A stretch of 64,000 nt of DNA from Ostrinia nubilalis (GCF_963855985.1 NC_087118.1:4092001-4156000), one strand, 5' to 3'; positions 32,766-43,356 are shown, counted from the stretch's first letter. The notes: generated by a model from the sequence alone, not told the origin. Translations and numbers: made by a program.

Positions 32766-34495
32766 TAAGGTGTTATTTTTTGTACTGATCATACTTTACC
32801 AACGCATCTAATAAAATCATACAAATACAACCCAAGTGTTTTTAAAAAAAAATTCAGGCTAGTTTTTGTTTTTACTTTTCCTAACAAAAAAAAGATATTA
32901 TTTTTACAACCATCCTGTCTTCACTCACTGCCTCTCTCTCTTTCTTTACTCATTTCATTCATACGAGTACGAACAATGGCCGCGCGCATTCATTCAATGT
33001 TCACACACATAAAGGTTAGATTACACTAAACCTACGTTACCAAAAATTATCACTCGTGAGTATGTACGATGTTACGTCATGTTAATAGCTACTACGCGCT
33101 GGGAGAAACAAAATCTAGCTACATAAGTAGGTAAATAAGTGTATTTTCATTAGTGTAATAGCGGGGGACTTTTCCAACGAACCGAGGCGAATCATCCGCG
33201 TTAAACTAGAAATTTAAAAAAGGATAGAAATTTGAATTCAATATCTACGGTTTCGTAATGCCTACGCAATTTATTTAGAGACGTAATAAAAAATTGATAG
33301 GTACATACCTATTACTACTTCGCTTCGCTTCAGTGGAAATGCACCCTAATATTGAATATGAATAGGTGTTGTAAATAAAACTCACTGATAATTTTTCCTG
33401 GTTTTAATTCCTAAATTATGATTTGCCATCACACTTTAGATTCATTGATTTTACTTATTCACACATTTACCTATTTTGAATGTTGTTATTTAAAGTTCCT
33501 AGGTTATTATTACACTAATCACAATACATTTTGAACGTCAAGCCTTTGTTGAATGTTCACGTAAACACTGTCTTGCACTGTCTAATCTAGCCACGATCGA
33601 ATTGAGGTAATGCTTTCGGGCTGCACACTTACTTGCTGTTCACTAGACACCACGTCGGATGTTGTATTCACAATTCGCGCACTAACTTTTTTACGGAAAA
33701 AGTCCCTTTCGCGTAAACAAGCACTCATTTGTCCAAATCACACTGTAGGTATGTACCTAGGTAGACTTCCGCAATAACCATCGATAGAACTAGGTCGCGG
33801 TCGTGGCCCTCTGGCAACAACTCCTTGATAAGGCATTCCGTATTTTTACGCAAAAGCCGCCGTCTGCGGCGCTCGCATCTGGGTACCGCCAGCACTGTGC
33901 CGGTGATTGAAATTGAAATCCAGAACTTCATCCTCGAAGCGCACGGAATCTCGTCAAGTCAGGATACGGCTGCGCTCCCTGAAGCGCTGCGCGGCTCCAA
34001 ACAAGCAAGGTATGAAGGTTTTCGACTCGTCAATGTTTCTCGTCGGCCAGTTAGTGTGCCCGAAACATAATTTCACCTGCGTTTTGTTATTGATCAAGCG
34101 CGGCATTGTAATAAATCACACATACACTGCAATACGTTTGGGCGCATTGGACGGACTGGGACGATTATTTATGTTGTTGCGCTCCCGCATGCCGATCGGC
34201 GGCTCGGCGCGGGCTGTGGGCGCGGAGCGACTGGCAGCGAGCGATATCAATATGGCCGACTCACGCGGCGCGGCACGTGGCAGTGGTCGTTGCCCTCGGC
34301 CGGCTACTACGATAGTGCGTACAAACGAATACTCACCGCGCTCAAAGGATGATTTATTTTTTATTTTTTTCGAAACATTCTTTGTCGTTTTACTCGAAAA
34401 CGCCTGAATTTTTTTTTAAAAACACTTGGGTTGTATTTGTATGATTTTATTAGATGCGTTGGTAAAGTATGATCAGTACAAAAAATAACACCTTA
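32766..34495. mobile_element. TA-flanked DNA element with about 94-bp perfect inverted repeats
   Basis: TA dinucleotides (32764-32765, 34496-34497) flank ends TAAGGTGTTATTTTTTGTAC and its inverse; identity runs about 94 bases into each side. The host LINE frame is precisely restored when the element and one TA are removed. No transposase was recognised. The right-hand interior (33850-34340) is markedly GC-rich with a 166-codon ORF (33907-34407) of no known similarity, perhaps captured DNA. The family is unknown; TA targeting suggests the Tc1/mariner group or similar. Confidence 0.82.
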
Positions 34496-34520
34496 TAGAT
34501 CTCAATTTTCCCTCCCAGTC

Positions 34521-34557
<37 letters not shown>

Positions 34558-34924
34558 TTTATTTTCATAAAAAGCTAGGTACAATACAAGGCAACAGTAG
34601 TTATTGCACTAGGCTCGCAGACCTGTGTCGCAAAAACTATAAGTGGGTTTACAATTTTTGAAATATTATTTTAAGTACTGTAGCTCCGGTTCATACTAAT
34701 GAATTTAGAATAAGAGCGACTTTGAGACAAAATAAAAAGGTTAAATTAACAAAATATAAAAAAAAAGCAAAAAACAAAAGTGTGAGTGTGTTGAGTAATG
34801 TGTATTAGTGAGAGTGTTGTGTAGTGTGCATTAGTGAGTGTGATGTGTAGTGTGTATTAGTGAGTGTGATTGAGTGTATGTAAGCGCAGTTGTTAACAGG
34901 TAAGGGCAGCATAATTATCAGAAT

Positions 34925-37894
34925 CTAGATGTTATTGGGAAGAATCTGTTCTGTTTCCTTATATGAAAGGTCCAGTAGCCAGGTTTTAATTACCTGTTTA
35001 GCATGTCGTGAAGTTAGATTTTTTATGGGACATTTTTTGACCACAGTGTTGTAGATGAAAGGGTGGGAATAGAGAGGTAAACGTTGAGCAAATTTTGAAC
35101 GGACTGAAGGTACGGGAATTTTAAAAATGCGATGTTTTAGCAGGGATTCGTAAATTGGAGAGTTAAGGGTCTTTTTATGTAGTGAACAAGTAACCCGCCA
35201 CACATATAATTGCCGTACGCTAAGAATTTCAGCTTCTTTGAAGAGTAACTCTGTGGGGAAGCGATATGGTTTCTTAAGCATGACTTTCAGGACAGCGCGT
35301 TGAGCTCTTTCGATTTCAATAAAACTAGATTTGATCGCCCCACCCCATACACTTATACAATAAATCAAAATGGATTGACAAAGTGAGGTGTAGACCATAT
35401 TTAGGACATCTCTAGGAGCAGATCGTCGAAGTGATTTAAAGATGTATAGAAGTTTTCTAAGGCGGGCAGACACCGCTGACACTTGTTTCTTGAAAGAAAG
35501 TTTGTCATCTATCTGCACTCCCAGGTATTTGATTTGGCTGGTCCTTTCTACAATATCACAGTTACAATTTGTAGTTGTCGCGGTATCGCTATTACCTGCT
35601 ATTGTAGTTGTGGGTTTGCATTTATGTATTACTAGCTTTAGCAGTGTGTTGGGGGAGGAAGCGCTGGTTTTATGAAAGGCTAAGTATTTTGTTTTAGATG
35701 CGTTTAGGGTTAAAAGGTTGCGATCCATCCAGTTGGCTACATGTGACATGCCTTCTTCGGTAGTCTTAAGAGTGCTCTCCCAAGATGAGGCCTGGAAAAG
35801 CACCACCGTGTCATCGGCGTAACATATAGTTTGTGCTTTGTCCAAGGACATATTTAGGAGATCATTCACGTACATTATGAATAAAGTGGGGCCAAGGATG
35901 CTTCCCTGGGGTACCCCAAATCTCACTGGTAGCGCGTTGCTGGTGTAATTACCGACTCGGACGGATTGGTGTCGGTTGGTGAGGTAACTTTCGAACCAGT
36001 TGAGAGGAGTTCCTCTAATACCGAAGCATTCCAGTTTTCTCAAAAGGATCGACGAAGACACTGTGTCGAATGCCTTCGCCAGATCTATGAAAACCCCAAT
36101 GCAGCACTCCTTCCGGTCCAAGGAAGAGGAAATTGTATTAATAAGCAGAGAGACAGCATCTTCCGTAGATACCCCCCTTCTAAATCCAAATTGAGAATTA
36201 GAGATAAGTTTGTTTTTCTCTAGATATTTAACCAAGCGCTTATTGATGACTTTTTCGAGTAGTTTCGCAAATATACTGAGCAGTGATATGGGCCTATAGT
36301 TTGACGGGGAGCTTTTGTTTCCATCCTTGTGGATGGGTGAGACTATAGCTTGTTTCCAGCGCTCGGGAAATACGCCCGTGCTGATGCTGAGATTAAAAAT
36401 GTAAACTAATGGTTCTAATATAATATGACGTATTTGTTTAATTAATTTAGGAGTATACCCGTCTAAGCCAGGTGCACTCTCATCCTTCAGCTTTCGAATA
36501 AATAAGTCTACTTCATATTTATCTGTCGGTGACATGTAGAAAGATTCTAGCGGTGAATCTGGGATCTTAACTTCAGTAGCCAGTTCAGTTTCAGTAGCAG
36601 AGAGTTTTGTAAGGATTTTGTCGGACAAGTTTTTACCAACAGATGTAAAAAACGCATTTACTAGGTTAAGTGCTTCGTATGGATCAGACTTAGTCTTGGT
36701 TAGATCGTTTGAGTTGTTATTATGACTGGTGATATTGCAGATATCCTTAATGTTTGACCACAGTTTTTTAAGGTTATTTCTATTGTTTATGATTTGTTCA
36801 TTATAATACTTAGTTTTGATCCTATGTAATAGTTCAGTGAGAAAATTTCTGTAACGTTTATAGCTAATTTGAATTATGTGATCAGATGGATTTCGCTTTG
36901 CCTGTAGGTGTAGTTTATCACGAGTTTTTTGACATCGCATTAATCCAGGGGTGATCCAGGGTTTGATGTTATCTTGGGACCGTCTGATAGTTACAAGTTT
37001 GCAATTATTGACTAATGCCGCGTTTAGTAAGTCAGAAAATCTATCTGCAGCAATCGAGGCGTCATCACTATTCAAGACATCAGACCAATCTGCTTCAGAC
37101 AGCTCCAAGGTCAGTCCTTGTAAATCAATTTTATGTCTAGTTCTTTTGGGAGGACGTTTTGACAGATGAGCAGTGGAGAGACCGGCAATACAAATGTCGT
37201 GATCTGTAATGTTGCTGCTGCACACCAGACCAATTGCGTTTCCAGTTGGATTTTTAATGTAAATGTGGTCCAGACATGCTGTTTTGCGTGTTGGTTCGGT
37301 TATTGCAGGTATCAACTGATGTTCGGCCATAAGGCATGTGTAGTCAGCTAGTTTCTCGCTAGGGGTATCGTTAAGTAAGTCTAGATTTGTGTCGCCTATG
37401 ACGACTATAGTTTTCATGGATTTATAATTCACTAGAATATTGTTTAAGGAGTATAAAAATTTGTCTACATTGCTAAAGGATGGGGATCGGTACACTCCCA
37501 AAATGAGGATATCATTTATAGTGATGGTTAGGAAGTTGCATTCATCGCAGAGTGGTTCGTCAACAGTAGGGTTCCATTTATCTTTAACATAAGCAGTTAT
37601 TCCACTACTCTTGTTGATAGAATTTCTAGTGCGGTACGCACAGTAGCCCGGAATTTGAGGGATGATGGAGTGTTCATGGAGCCAGCACTCGGTCAATATT
37701 ATTATGTCAAGATCTACAGTAAGTCTATTTAGAGTCACTAGAAATTCGTCAAAATTATGTTGGATACTTCTAATATTCAAAGTAAGGACCTTCAGGTTTA
37801 AGTTTGTAGTTAAATAAGGTAAACAATTCTCAGGACTGTCAAGTGCGAGACATTTAGTTTGTAAAATATTATCTATATCCGTTAGAGCTTCCAT
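34925..37894 (-). CDS. LINE ORF2: APE endonuclease plus reverse transcriptase, intact
   Basis: This 989-codon ORF nicks target DNA and copies the element RNA there. Endonuclease (1-240): LTLNIRSIQ (N40), TECWL (68-72), VIGDTNLDLL (165-174), CLDHIY (207-212), NITDHDICI (228-236). A KPWITPGLMR linker lies at 311-320. RT: NYRPISLLS (532-540), IDLAKAFDTV (603-612), GVPQGSILGP (660-669), CYADDTVVLF (691-700), with motif C as YADD instead of FADD. The thumb and C-terminal region follow (IKYLGVQIDDKLSFKKQV). All catalytic residues are present and no stops or frameshifts occur. ATG 37894 fits the usual start just ahead of the endonuclease and lies about 260 bases after the ORF1 stop. Confidence 0.93.
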   Translation of the reverse strand: MEALTDIDNILQTKCLALDSPENCLPYLTTNLNLKVLTLNIRSIQHNFDEFLVTLNRLTVDLDIIILTECWLHEHSIIPQIPGYCAYRTRNSINKSSGITAYVKDKWNPTVDEPLCDECNFLTITINDILILGVYRSPSFSNVDKFLYSLNNILVNYKSMKTIVVIGDTNLDLLNDTPSEKLADYTCLMAEHQLIPAITEPTRKTACLDHIYIKNPTGNAIGLVCSSNITDHDICIAGLSTAHLSKRPPKRTRHKIDLQGLTLELSEADWSDVLNSDDASIAADRFSDLLNAALVNNCKLVTIRRSQDNIKPWITPGLMRCQKTRDKLHLQAKRNPSDHIIQISYKRYRNFLTELLHRIKTKYYNEQIINNRNNLKKLWSNIKDICNITSHNNNSNDLTKTKSDPYEALNLVNAFFTSVGKNLSDKILTKLSATETELATEVKIPDSPLESFYMSPTDKYEVDLFIRKLKDESAPGLDGYTPKLIKQIRHIILEPLVYIFNLSISTGVFPERWKQAIVSPIHKDGNKSSPSNYRPISLLSIFAKLLEKVINKRLVKYLEKNKLISNSQFGFRRGVSTEDAVSLLINTISSSLDRKECCIGVFIDLAKAFDTVSSSILLRKLECFGIRGTPLNWFESYLTNRHQSVRVGNYTSNALPVRFGVPQGSILGPTLFIMYVNDLLNMSLDKAQTICYADDTVVLFQASSWESTLKTTEEGMSHVANWMDRNLLTLNASKTKYLAFHKTSASSPNTLLKLVIHKCKPTTTIAGNSDTATTTNCNCDIVERTSQIKYLGVQIDDKLSFKKQVSAVSARLRKLLYIFKSLRRSAPRDVLNMVYTSLCQSILIYCISVWGGAIKSSFIEIERAQRAVLKVMLKKPYRFPTELLFKEAEILSVRQLYVWRVTCSLHKKTLNSPIYESLLKHRIFKIPVPSVRSKFAQRLPLYSHPFIYNTVVKKCPIKNLTSRHAKQVIKTWLLDLSYKETEQILPNNI

Positions 37895-38154
37895 TTAATT
37901 TATACTTAAATTTACGTAAGGGGAAGTCCGCACTAGACGTCCTGAAAAGAAACATGATATGCTTAACTGTCAACTGCCTGAAGTGTAACAGAGAGTAGTA
38001 ATGCTGATCTAAGTTTGAGTATACTATGTGGTTGTGTGTGGAGTTTTGTGGTGTTGAGTTATGTGTAGTGTAGTGTTGTGAAGTTAAATACAGGATAACA
38101 GTTTGCCATGCCAATACAGATTTTATGTACCGGAGTTCACTGGGATTTGAGTCA

Positions 38155-39225
38155 CTATAAACACGACTCGCCGGTCGCATTTGTGGGGCCAATTTTGGCT
38201 TCAAGTTCTTCAAGACAGCCAATCCGTATTGCAGGCTTGTTGTCGGCCTGTCGGACGAACACGGAGCCATGTCGAGTCCAGCAGTATTTAAAGTTGTGAT
38301 GCTTAGCACGAAGTCTGGCTTCCCGAAATAACTGCCGGTTTCTCCGTGTAAGGCGCTCGTTAATATAGACTGCTGTTGCTGGGCCAGCCGTAATTCCCTC
38401 TGTAGTGAGTTTTCGTTGTGCTTTACAGGTTGTAATGATTTCGTGTTTCTTGAGGCGGCGCACTAATTTGACTAGGATAGGGCGTGGTTTGTTTTGCCGA
38501 TCGGTATTTGATCTTGAGACTGGCCTAGGTCCAACACGTGTTACATAGCAGAGGTCCGACTCGTTTAGTTCAACCCCCAGTTTCTTTGTTGTAGCTTTAA
38601 CTATGTCAATAAGGCCCTCATCATTCCTCTCCGGGATGCCAACGAGTTCGATCTCATTACTGATCGCATTTTGCTCTTGTATCTCAAGATCTCTCTGGGA
38701 CTGTAGCGCTAAACATTTAAGACTTGATATCTCGCGATTGGCGTCATCCAACTTTCTTTTGTAGTCGAACAGAGTCTCGTTCAATGTAGTGGAGATGGAC
38801 AGAACTTGGGCACTTAAGTCGCCGATCTCTCTCCGTAGGGCCGGAATCCCACTTACTTCTTCTCTGAGCCTCTTGATTTCAAGTAAGATTTCACTTAAAT
38901 TTACAGGGCTGTCCAAACCCTGGTTTGTGGATTTTCCGCTTTTTGAGCCTCTTGAAAGTGTGTTGACATTATCTCTGCCATCTGCGTGCTCTCCGGGGAT
39001 GTTAGCAACTATGTTGCGGACCGGGGTGTGTGTGTTGTCTCCCTTGGGCTGTGAACTAGTGCAAGTAGGGCATATCCATCTGTCTCTCTGTTTTTGTGTA
39101 TTTTTTTTCCAGGATTCTTTAGTTAGATTAAGGCAGAGCAGGTCGTAAAGCCTTTTGCATTTTACACATTCCATGCATTCCAGATTTTGGATAACGTTTC
39201 CACACGCAGAGCAAGATTTCGGCAT
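38155..39225 (-). CDS. LINE ORF1: PHD-type zinc finger, coiled coil and FP-like RNA-binding protein
   Basis: The 356-codon ORF starts with a Cys/His finger (CSACGNVIQNLECMECVKC ... LLCLN ... WICPTC, residues 4-54) like the PHD/ESS fingers found in LINE ORF1. A Ser/Gly linker and a coiled coil follow (EILLEIKRLREEVSGIPALR to about 175). Next is a baculovirus-FP-like domain (ELVGIPERNDEGLIDIV, RPILVKLVRRLKK, AVYINERLTRRNRQLFREAR, WTRHGSVFVRQ), to 356. It binds element RNA and escorts it to the nucleus. ORF2 is 260 bases downstream on the same transcript. Intact. Confidence 0.9.
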   Translation of the reverse strand: MPKSCSACGNVIQNLECMECVKCKRLYDLLCLNLTKESWKKNTQKQRDRWICPTCTSSQPKGDNTHTPVRNIVANIPGEHADGRDNVNTLSRGSKSGKSTNQGLDSPVNLSEILLEIKRLREEVSGIPALRREIGDLSAQVLSISTTLNETLFDYKRKLDDANREISSLKCLALQSQRDLEIQEQNAISNEIELVGIPERNDEGLIDIVKATTKKLGVELNESDLCYVTRVGPRPVSRSNTDRQNKPRPILVKLVRRLKKHEIITTCKAQRKLTTEGITAGPATAVYINERLTRRNRQLFREARLRAKHHNFKYCWTRHGSVFVRQADNKPAIRIGCLEELEAKIGPTNATGESCL

Positions 39226-39420
39226 ATTTGATATTGGTGATTGATGCGGAGTGAAGATTGTTGAAGAGTAACTCGTCGTTGTGCAGCTTGCTTCGTTCGC
39301 CGAGCGCGTAGCGATGAATCAGCGCGGCCGGGCAGGCGAGAACCGAGCGTAGCGCAGGTTCGCGTCAAGGACGAGTCGGTGCGTCACCCGGTCGTGTGTT
39401 TACTTTCACTTTTGTCCGTT
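39226..39420 (-). promoter_or_regulatory. 5' UTR and presumed internal promoter of the LINE
   Basis: GC-rich stretch upstream of ORF1 (CGCGGCCGGGCAGGCGAG region), unlike the AT-rich flank. LINE promoters lie within the transcribed 5' UTR; no specific element was identified. The boundary at about 39420 is a base-composition estimate. Confidence 0.4.
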
Positions 39421-39584
39421 TTAAAATTTTTAAAACATAAACGCTTATAATTTCGGAAGCCGTTGCTTGATTATCACACGGTTTTCACAGTTGATTACGA
39501 TTTTGAATTAGCTTTACGATGGTATATTATTTAACGCGGGGCAACCACTATTAACAACCGAATTTCAATATAAAAGGCGCCGCG

Positions 39585-40330
39585 GTGTCAGACGTGTCTA
39601 AGGCGAACCGGAGCTCGCGCCCCACTCCCTTCTCTTCTTCTTGTGTCTTTCTTGAGACTGACACGGATGAAGTTCACTCTATTCTAATGAGCCTTAAAAC
39701 AAATAGCGCTCCAGGTCATGACAACGTACCTACAAAGTTCCTTAAACTTGCAAAGTTGCAAAGTCTGAAATCTTGCCCATAATTACCCACCTCACAAACC
39801 TTTGTTTTAATAAGGGCATTTTCCCATCTATACTTAAAGAATCGCTAGTTACACCGATATTAAGAGTGACGATGAGGAGGACGTTAGCAACTACAGACCA
39901 ATATCAGTCCTGCCGTCAATATCAAAAATTTTAGAAAAACTCATAAATAAAAGATTGCTAAATTACTTAAATAAATTTAACATTTTATCAGAGTCACAAT
40001 TTGGATTTCGTACTGGTAAGTCTACTGAAGATACCGTAGCAGCACTGACGTCTGTGGTTGCCGAAGGCCTTGATAACAAGAATAAATGTCTGGCGGTTTT
40101 CTTGGATCTAAAGAAGGCCTTCGATACAGTGTCCATTCCCATCCTTGAACAGAAACTGGAATATTTGGGAGTTCGAGGCACTCCCCTAAAACTCCTAAAG
40201 AGCTACCTAAACAATACGTCACAAAAAACAAAGCTTGGTCAAACAGTGAGCAGAGTTGCTAGTATAAGCTTCGGCGTTCCACAGGGAAGTGTCCTAGGAC
40301 CGACCTTGTTTATAATCTATATTAACACTA
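39585..40330 (+). pseudogene. LINE RT palm fragment, multiply broken
   Basis: VFLETDTDEVHSILMSLK and NSAPGHDNVPTKFL start the RT; frameshifts and stops follow at about 39770-39950 (YRPISVLP region scrambled). Then an open stretch from 39955 has SQFGFRTGKSTEDT, FLDLKKAFDTVSIP and FGVPQGSVLGPTLFIIYIN, ending abruptly at 40330 before FADD. It may be the continuation of the LINE at 29719-32765, with the intact LINE inserted between. Confidence 0.78.
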
Positions 40331-40851
40331 GAGTACACGCGCGGCCTACTAGAGTAGACCAGGGTAACATTTTACGCTATAACTTTTTAAAAACCCGCGC
40401 CAGAGAGCTGGCATTCCAGGAAAGCCTCGTTTACTAAATTTGTCAATAAGCTAATAAAGCTTGGGTCAATAGCGTCTGCGCACTTTTCTAAAATTCGCCG
40501 TCAAAACTGCGGGTCTACTCAAAAACACGAAATCAATCAGCAAAAAAATATGGAAAACTTGCAAAAAATGGGTTTACCCCGAATGTACACACGGCAGCAC
40601 ATCAAAGTATCCATTATACATAACTATAACTACGACGCCTAAGTAGTGTTAGAAAGAAAGTCGCTTTGTCATTATTGATAGATTTTCTACAGTATGCCCA
40701 AATTAGCCAATGTTTGATCTGACATAAGCTAAGCGCCAATAGAAATGTTTCATCGAGGGTAAGCCACACCCCCTGCGTACGCGCCTCTGCCTGCCCTACG
40801 ACAGTCGCATTAATACAGCTGAAGGTGTTAGACATTTCATTTTTTTTTAAT

Positions 40852-40950
40852 AATGGCGCCTCAACTTACTAGAGTTGAAAGGGAGCGCATAATTGCGCTA
40901 AGAAGAAGTGGTTGCCGAGTAAAAGATATTTGTGACCAAACTGGCGTAAC
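40852..40950 (+). pseudogene. Tc1-like transposase first-exon fragment (HTH)
   Basis: MAPQLTRVERERIIALRRSG, then CRVKDICDQTGVT: a homeodomain-like helix-turn-helix start of a Tc1/mariner transposase that binds element ends. A good donor-like GTGAGT follows at 40951, but no downstream exon or DDE core was found. DNA from 40331 to 40851 may be the element's 5' end; no matching second terminus was seen. Confidence 0.5.
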
Positions 40951-40969
40951 GGTGAGTTATTTTATTTTG

Positions 40970-41950
40970 TTCTAATTAATCTAAATATATATAACTCAAA
41001 GGTGACCGACTGACTGACTGTCTGACATAGTGATCTATTAACGCACAGCCCAAACCACTGGACGAGGTATTTTTAAGTAGATAGGTAAGCTATTTTTATA
41101 AGGTGAATATTTTTTAAACTTGTTAATTAAATGGTGAACTATCAATAAAGTTTTGGAACAAATTACCAATCAAGTTAGAACAATAAAATCACCTCTTACC
41201 AGCGATTTAACCTTAACGTAGTCAACGCACTTTTTTTTTTCATTTAATGCCTTAAGTAACGCGCAATTGAATATCAACATCATCGCTAACGTTAACACGC
41301 ACTACTTTCTTTTAATAATATTCCACTTGATTTTAATTTATAATAATTAAGATTGTTCACTACGAAGTGTAGATAGGTAGGTAATCTGTCAAAATAAATG
41401 TATACACAGTTCATATTATTGTTCTAGCGAAAAACTGTTTATTTTTGGCTTCGCCGTTGCGTCTTTCCATTCTATACATAGCCAGAACGCAAAAGTGTGA
41501 AACTAATCGAGTATAGTTTGGATATGACTTTTTTTACTAAGCTCCTCCAAACTATACACGACCAGTACGCATACGCTGCGTACTGCTCGCGTATACTTTG
41601 TAGTGACTTAGGTCAATTATCTTACTCCAAAATATACATCGTCAGTACGCATACGGACTAATGATGTATGTATGTATTGTAATAAGTTCGCGATTACAAT
41701 GTAGGTATAGTACAGGTATAGTAGTTGCATGCTCGTCATTTTGACTTATTTACCTCTCTTTCTATTACATATTAATTCATATCTGCGTGTCTACTTTTTA
41801 AACATTGAATCATCTTTCGACACGTATTCTGCCATAGAAAAGATTTGGGGCTGATATTTAATTTTCACCAATTCTCGAATAACTCTTAAATTAAGAATTA
41901 TGTAGGTATGGAAATATGTCAAAATGATTTTGTTCTTGAGATAAAAGTTA
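40970..41950. other. Non-coding DNA with short repeat phrases
   Basis: CGACTGACTGACTGTCTGAC and GATCTATTAACGCACAGC (about 41005-41055) resemble common Lep1-type (Helitron) repeat sequence. GAGTATAGTTTGGATATGAC at 41510 recurs at 42797. No gene. Confidence 0.4.
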
Positions 41951-41954
41951 ATAA

Positions 41955-42112
41955 ATAAAATAAATAATAAATAAATATCCTTACATTTTACATTGCGCTT
42001 CTAGTCCCAAACTAAGCAAAGCTTGTACATAATACTAAGTATTAAACATACATACTTAAATACTTTTTTTTTTGTAAATACATACTATACATAGAAAACA
42101 CCCAGTCCAATA
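41955..42112 (-). repeat. tRNA-derived SINE, 3' part (inverted copy)
   Basis: Matches the SINE tail of 19334-19520 in inverse: AAATATCC near 41975, CCCAAACTAAGCAAAGCTTG, and CACCCAGTCCAATAC at 42102-42116. Interrupted by another repeat; the head follows at 42373. Confidence 0.8.
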
Positions 42113-42310
42113 CAGTCAAAGTCAAAGTCAAAATTTCTTTATTTGTTTAGACTAATAAATAGTTCTTACAAATCGTCATTTTGCTCTTAAGGAGCCTCTA
42201 CATGTCTCATAATCTTTTTACCCTAACAGCGCTTCGAGACCAACATTTGGCAAGTGCTGAGAAGAAGCGCCGCAACAAACTCAGTCACCACTGTCTGCCG
42301 GTTAATATAA
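42113..42310 (-). repeat. Dispersed repeat inserted in the SINE
   Basis: The AGTCAAAGTCAAAGTC tail plus body match 22907-23022 and, further on, the 19535-19775 copy (CAAGTGCTGAGAAGAAGC, CAACAAACTCAGTCACCAC). The right edge is uncertain (42310-42372). Confidence 0.75.
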
Positions 42311-42372
42311 ATAAATATAAATAGTAGTAGTAGGTACATTCGATTCAGGAGCAGTTCACTGAATTTACCATG

Positions 42373-42469
42373 CAAATATGTTCATGCACACAAATGTTTG
42401 TACTGTGCGGGAATCGAACCCGCTACCTCCGGAATAGTAGTCCGTTTCGAACCACTACACCAAACGGCC
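42373..42469 (-). repeat. tRNA-derived SINE, 5' head (inverted copy)
   Basis: GCGGGAATCGAACCCGC is the B box and AACCACTACACCAAACGGCC the A box, read on the minus strand. Confidence 0.85.
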
Positions 42470-42954
42470 GATAATACAAACCTAGCATTTAAAGTCTCGC
42501 ATAATGTATTAATAATGCACGTTGAACTTTCTTCTCTCACTCTCTCTCATTTTAAATGAATTTATGATTACACTAATCATTGTTATTTAATTTGAAATCT
42601 ACCTAATCAATTTAATTTCAAAAACCACTTACAATAGTGTTAAAAATCTAGATTTATTATAGATTCAGTAAAATAATAATATTTTATGTAATAATATCGA
42701 ATAGATGTAATTTTAAATATAATTCCATATTTTACTAAATCAATATCAACTAAACACACTCTAGTCAAGTGTAAGTGGTGTAGTAGAAACTAATCGAGTA
42801 TAGTTTGGATATGACTTTTTTTACTAAGCTCTTCCAAACTATACACGATCAGTACGCAAAATTCGTGTATAGTTTGGAGTCACAGATTTACAAACGGGCA
42901 CTACAAAATATACACGAGCAGTTTCCTATGGGTGCGTTCTGGCCATGTATAGAA

Positions 42955-43043
42955 CGGAAAGACGCTGCGCTTCTAGTCCCAAACTAAGCAAAGCTTGTAC
43001 TATGGGTACTAGATAACGGATATAAACATACTTAAATACTTAG
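42955..43043 (-). repeat. tRNA-derived SINE, 3' part (second inverted copy)
   Basis: CCCAAACTAAGCAAAGCTTG and ACATACTTAAATACTT match the SINE body; interrupted at 43043 by a tRNA-like insertion and resumed at 43188. Confidence 0.8.
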
Positions 43044-43080
43044 TTATTAAATTTTTAGCGTTTAGAGTCGCATCTCAAGT

Positions 43081-43153
43081 GTCTAAGTAGCTCAGTTGGA
43101 AGAGCAGTCGCCCGGCAAGCGGAAGGTCGTGGGTTCAATTCCCGCCTTAGGCA
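43081..43153 (+). tRNA. tRNA-like sequence (Ala-GGC-like anticodon), probable retrocopy or pseudogene
   Basis: The 73 bases fold as a cloverleaf: acceptor GTCTAAG/CTTAGGC (7 pairs, one T-G), D arm GCTC/GAGC, T arm GTGGG-TTCAATT-CCCGC, discriminator A. The anticodon stem has four of five pairs and a loop CCGGCAA, giving GGC with an unusual C at position 33. A T run (43160-43165) follows as a pol III terminator. It sits in a roughly 145-base insert within a SINE, bounded by a 12-base direct repeat ACTTAAATACTT, implying reverse-transcribed insertion. Confidence 0.5.
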
Positions 43154-43187
43154 GTTCGATTTTTTCAAGTTATTTATAATTTTCAAA

Positions 43188-43356
43188 ATACTTAAATACT
43201 TTTTTTTGTAAATACATACTTATTATACATAGAAGACACCCAGTCCAATACAAAAAAATATATTCATGCACACAAATTAATGTTTGTACTGTGCGGGAAT
43301 CGAACCCGCTACCTCCGGAACAGTTATCCGTTTTGAACCACTACACCAAACGGTCG
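43188..43356 (-). repeat. tRNA-derived SINE, 5' part (second inverted copy)
   Basis: From ACTTAAATACTT through CACCCAGTCCAATAC and the inverted B and A boxes to AAACGGTCG at about 43356. Confidence 0.85.

Larger units (their letters stand above)
34519..39420 (-). mobile_element. Full-length LINE with two intact ORFs (CR1/Jockey group, Daphne-like?)
   Basis: The 3' end on the left is an (AAT)n tract at 34523-34555. ORF2 (34925-37894) and ORF1 (38155-39225) are both open, followed by a GC-rich 5' UTR to about 39420. The order 5' UTR - ORF1 - ORF2 - microsatellite tail is complete, so this copy may be active or recently active. It sits inside older LINE DNA. Clade naming is by overall motif similarity only. 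Confidence 0.85.

Noticed and set aside
33725..34070. Short ORFs in the GC-rich part of the TA-flanked element
   Set aside because: No start context, domain or conservation visible; recorded only as unknown cargo.
37869..38309. 146-codon minus ORF between the two LINE ORFs
   Set aside because: Overlaps the end of ORF1 and the intergenic spacer in a different frame; low-complexity HNSTPQNSTHN sequence, no homology.
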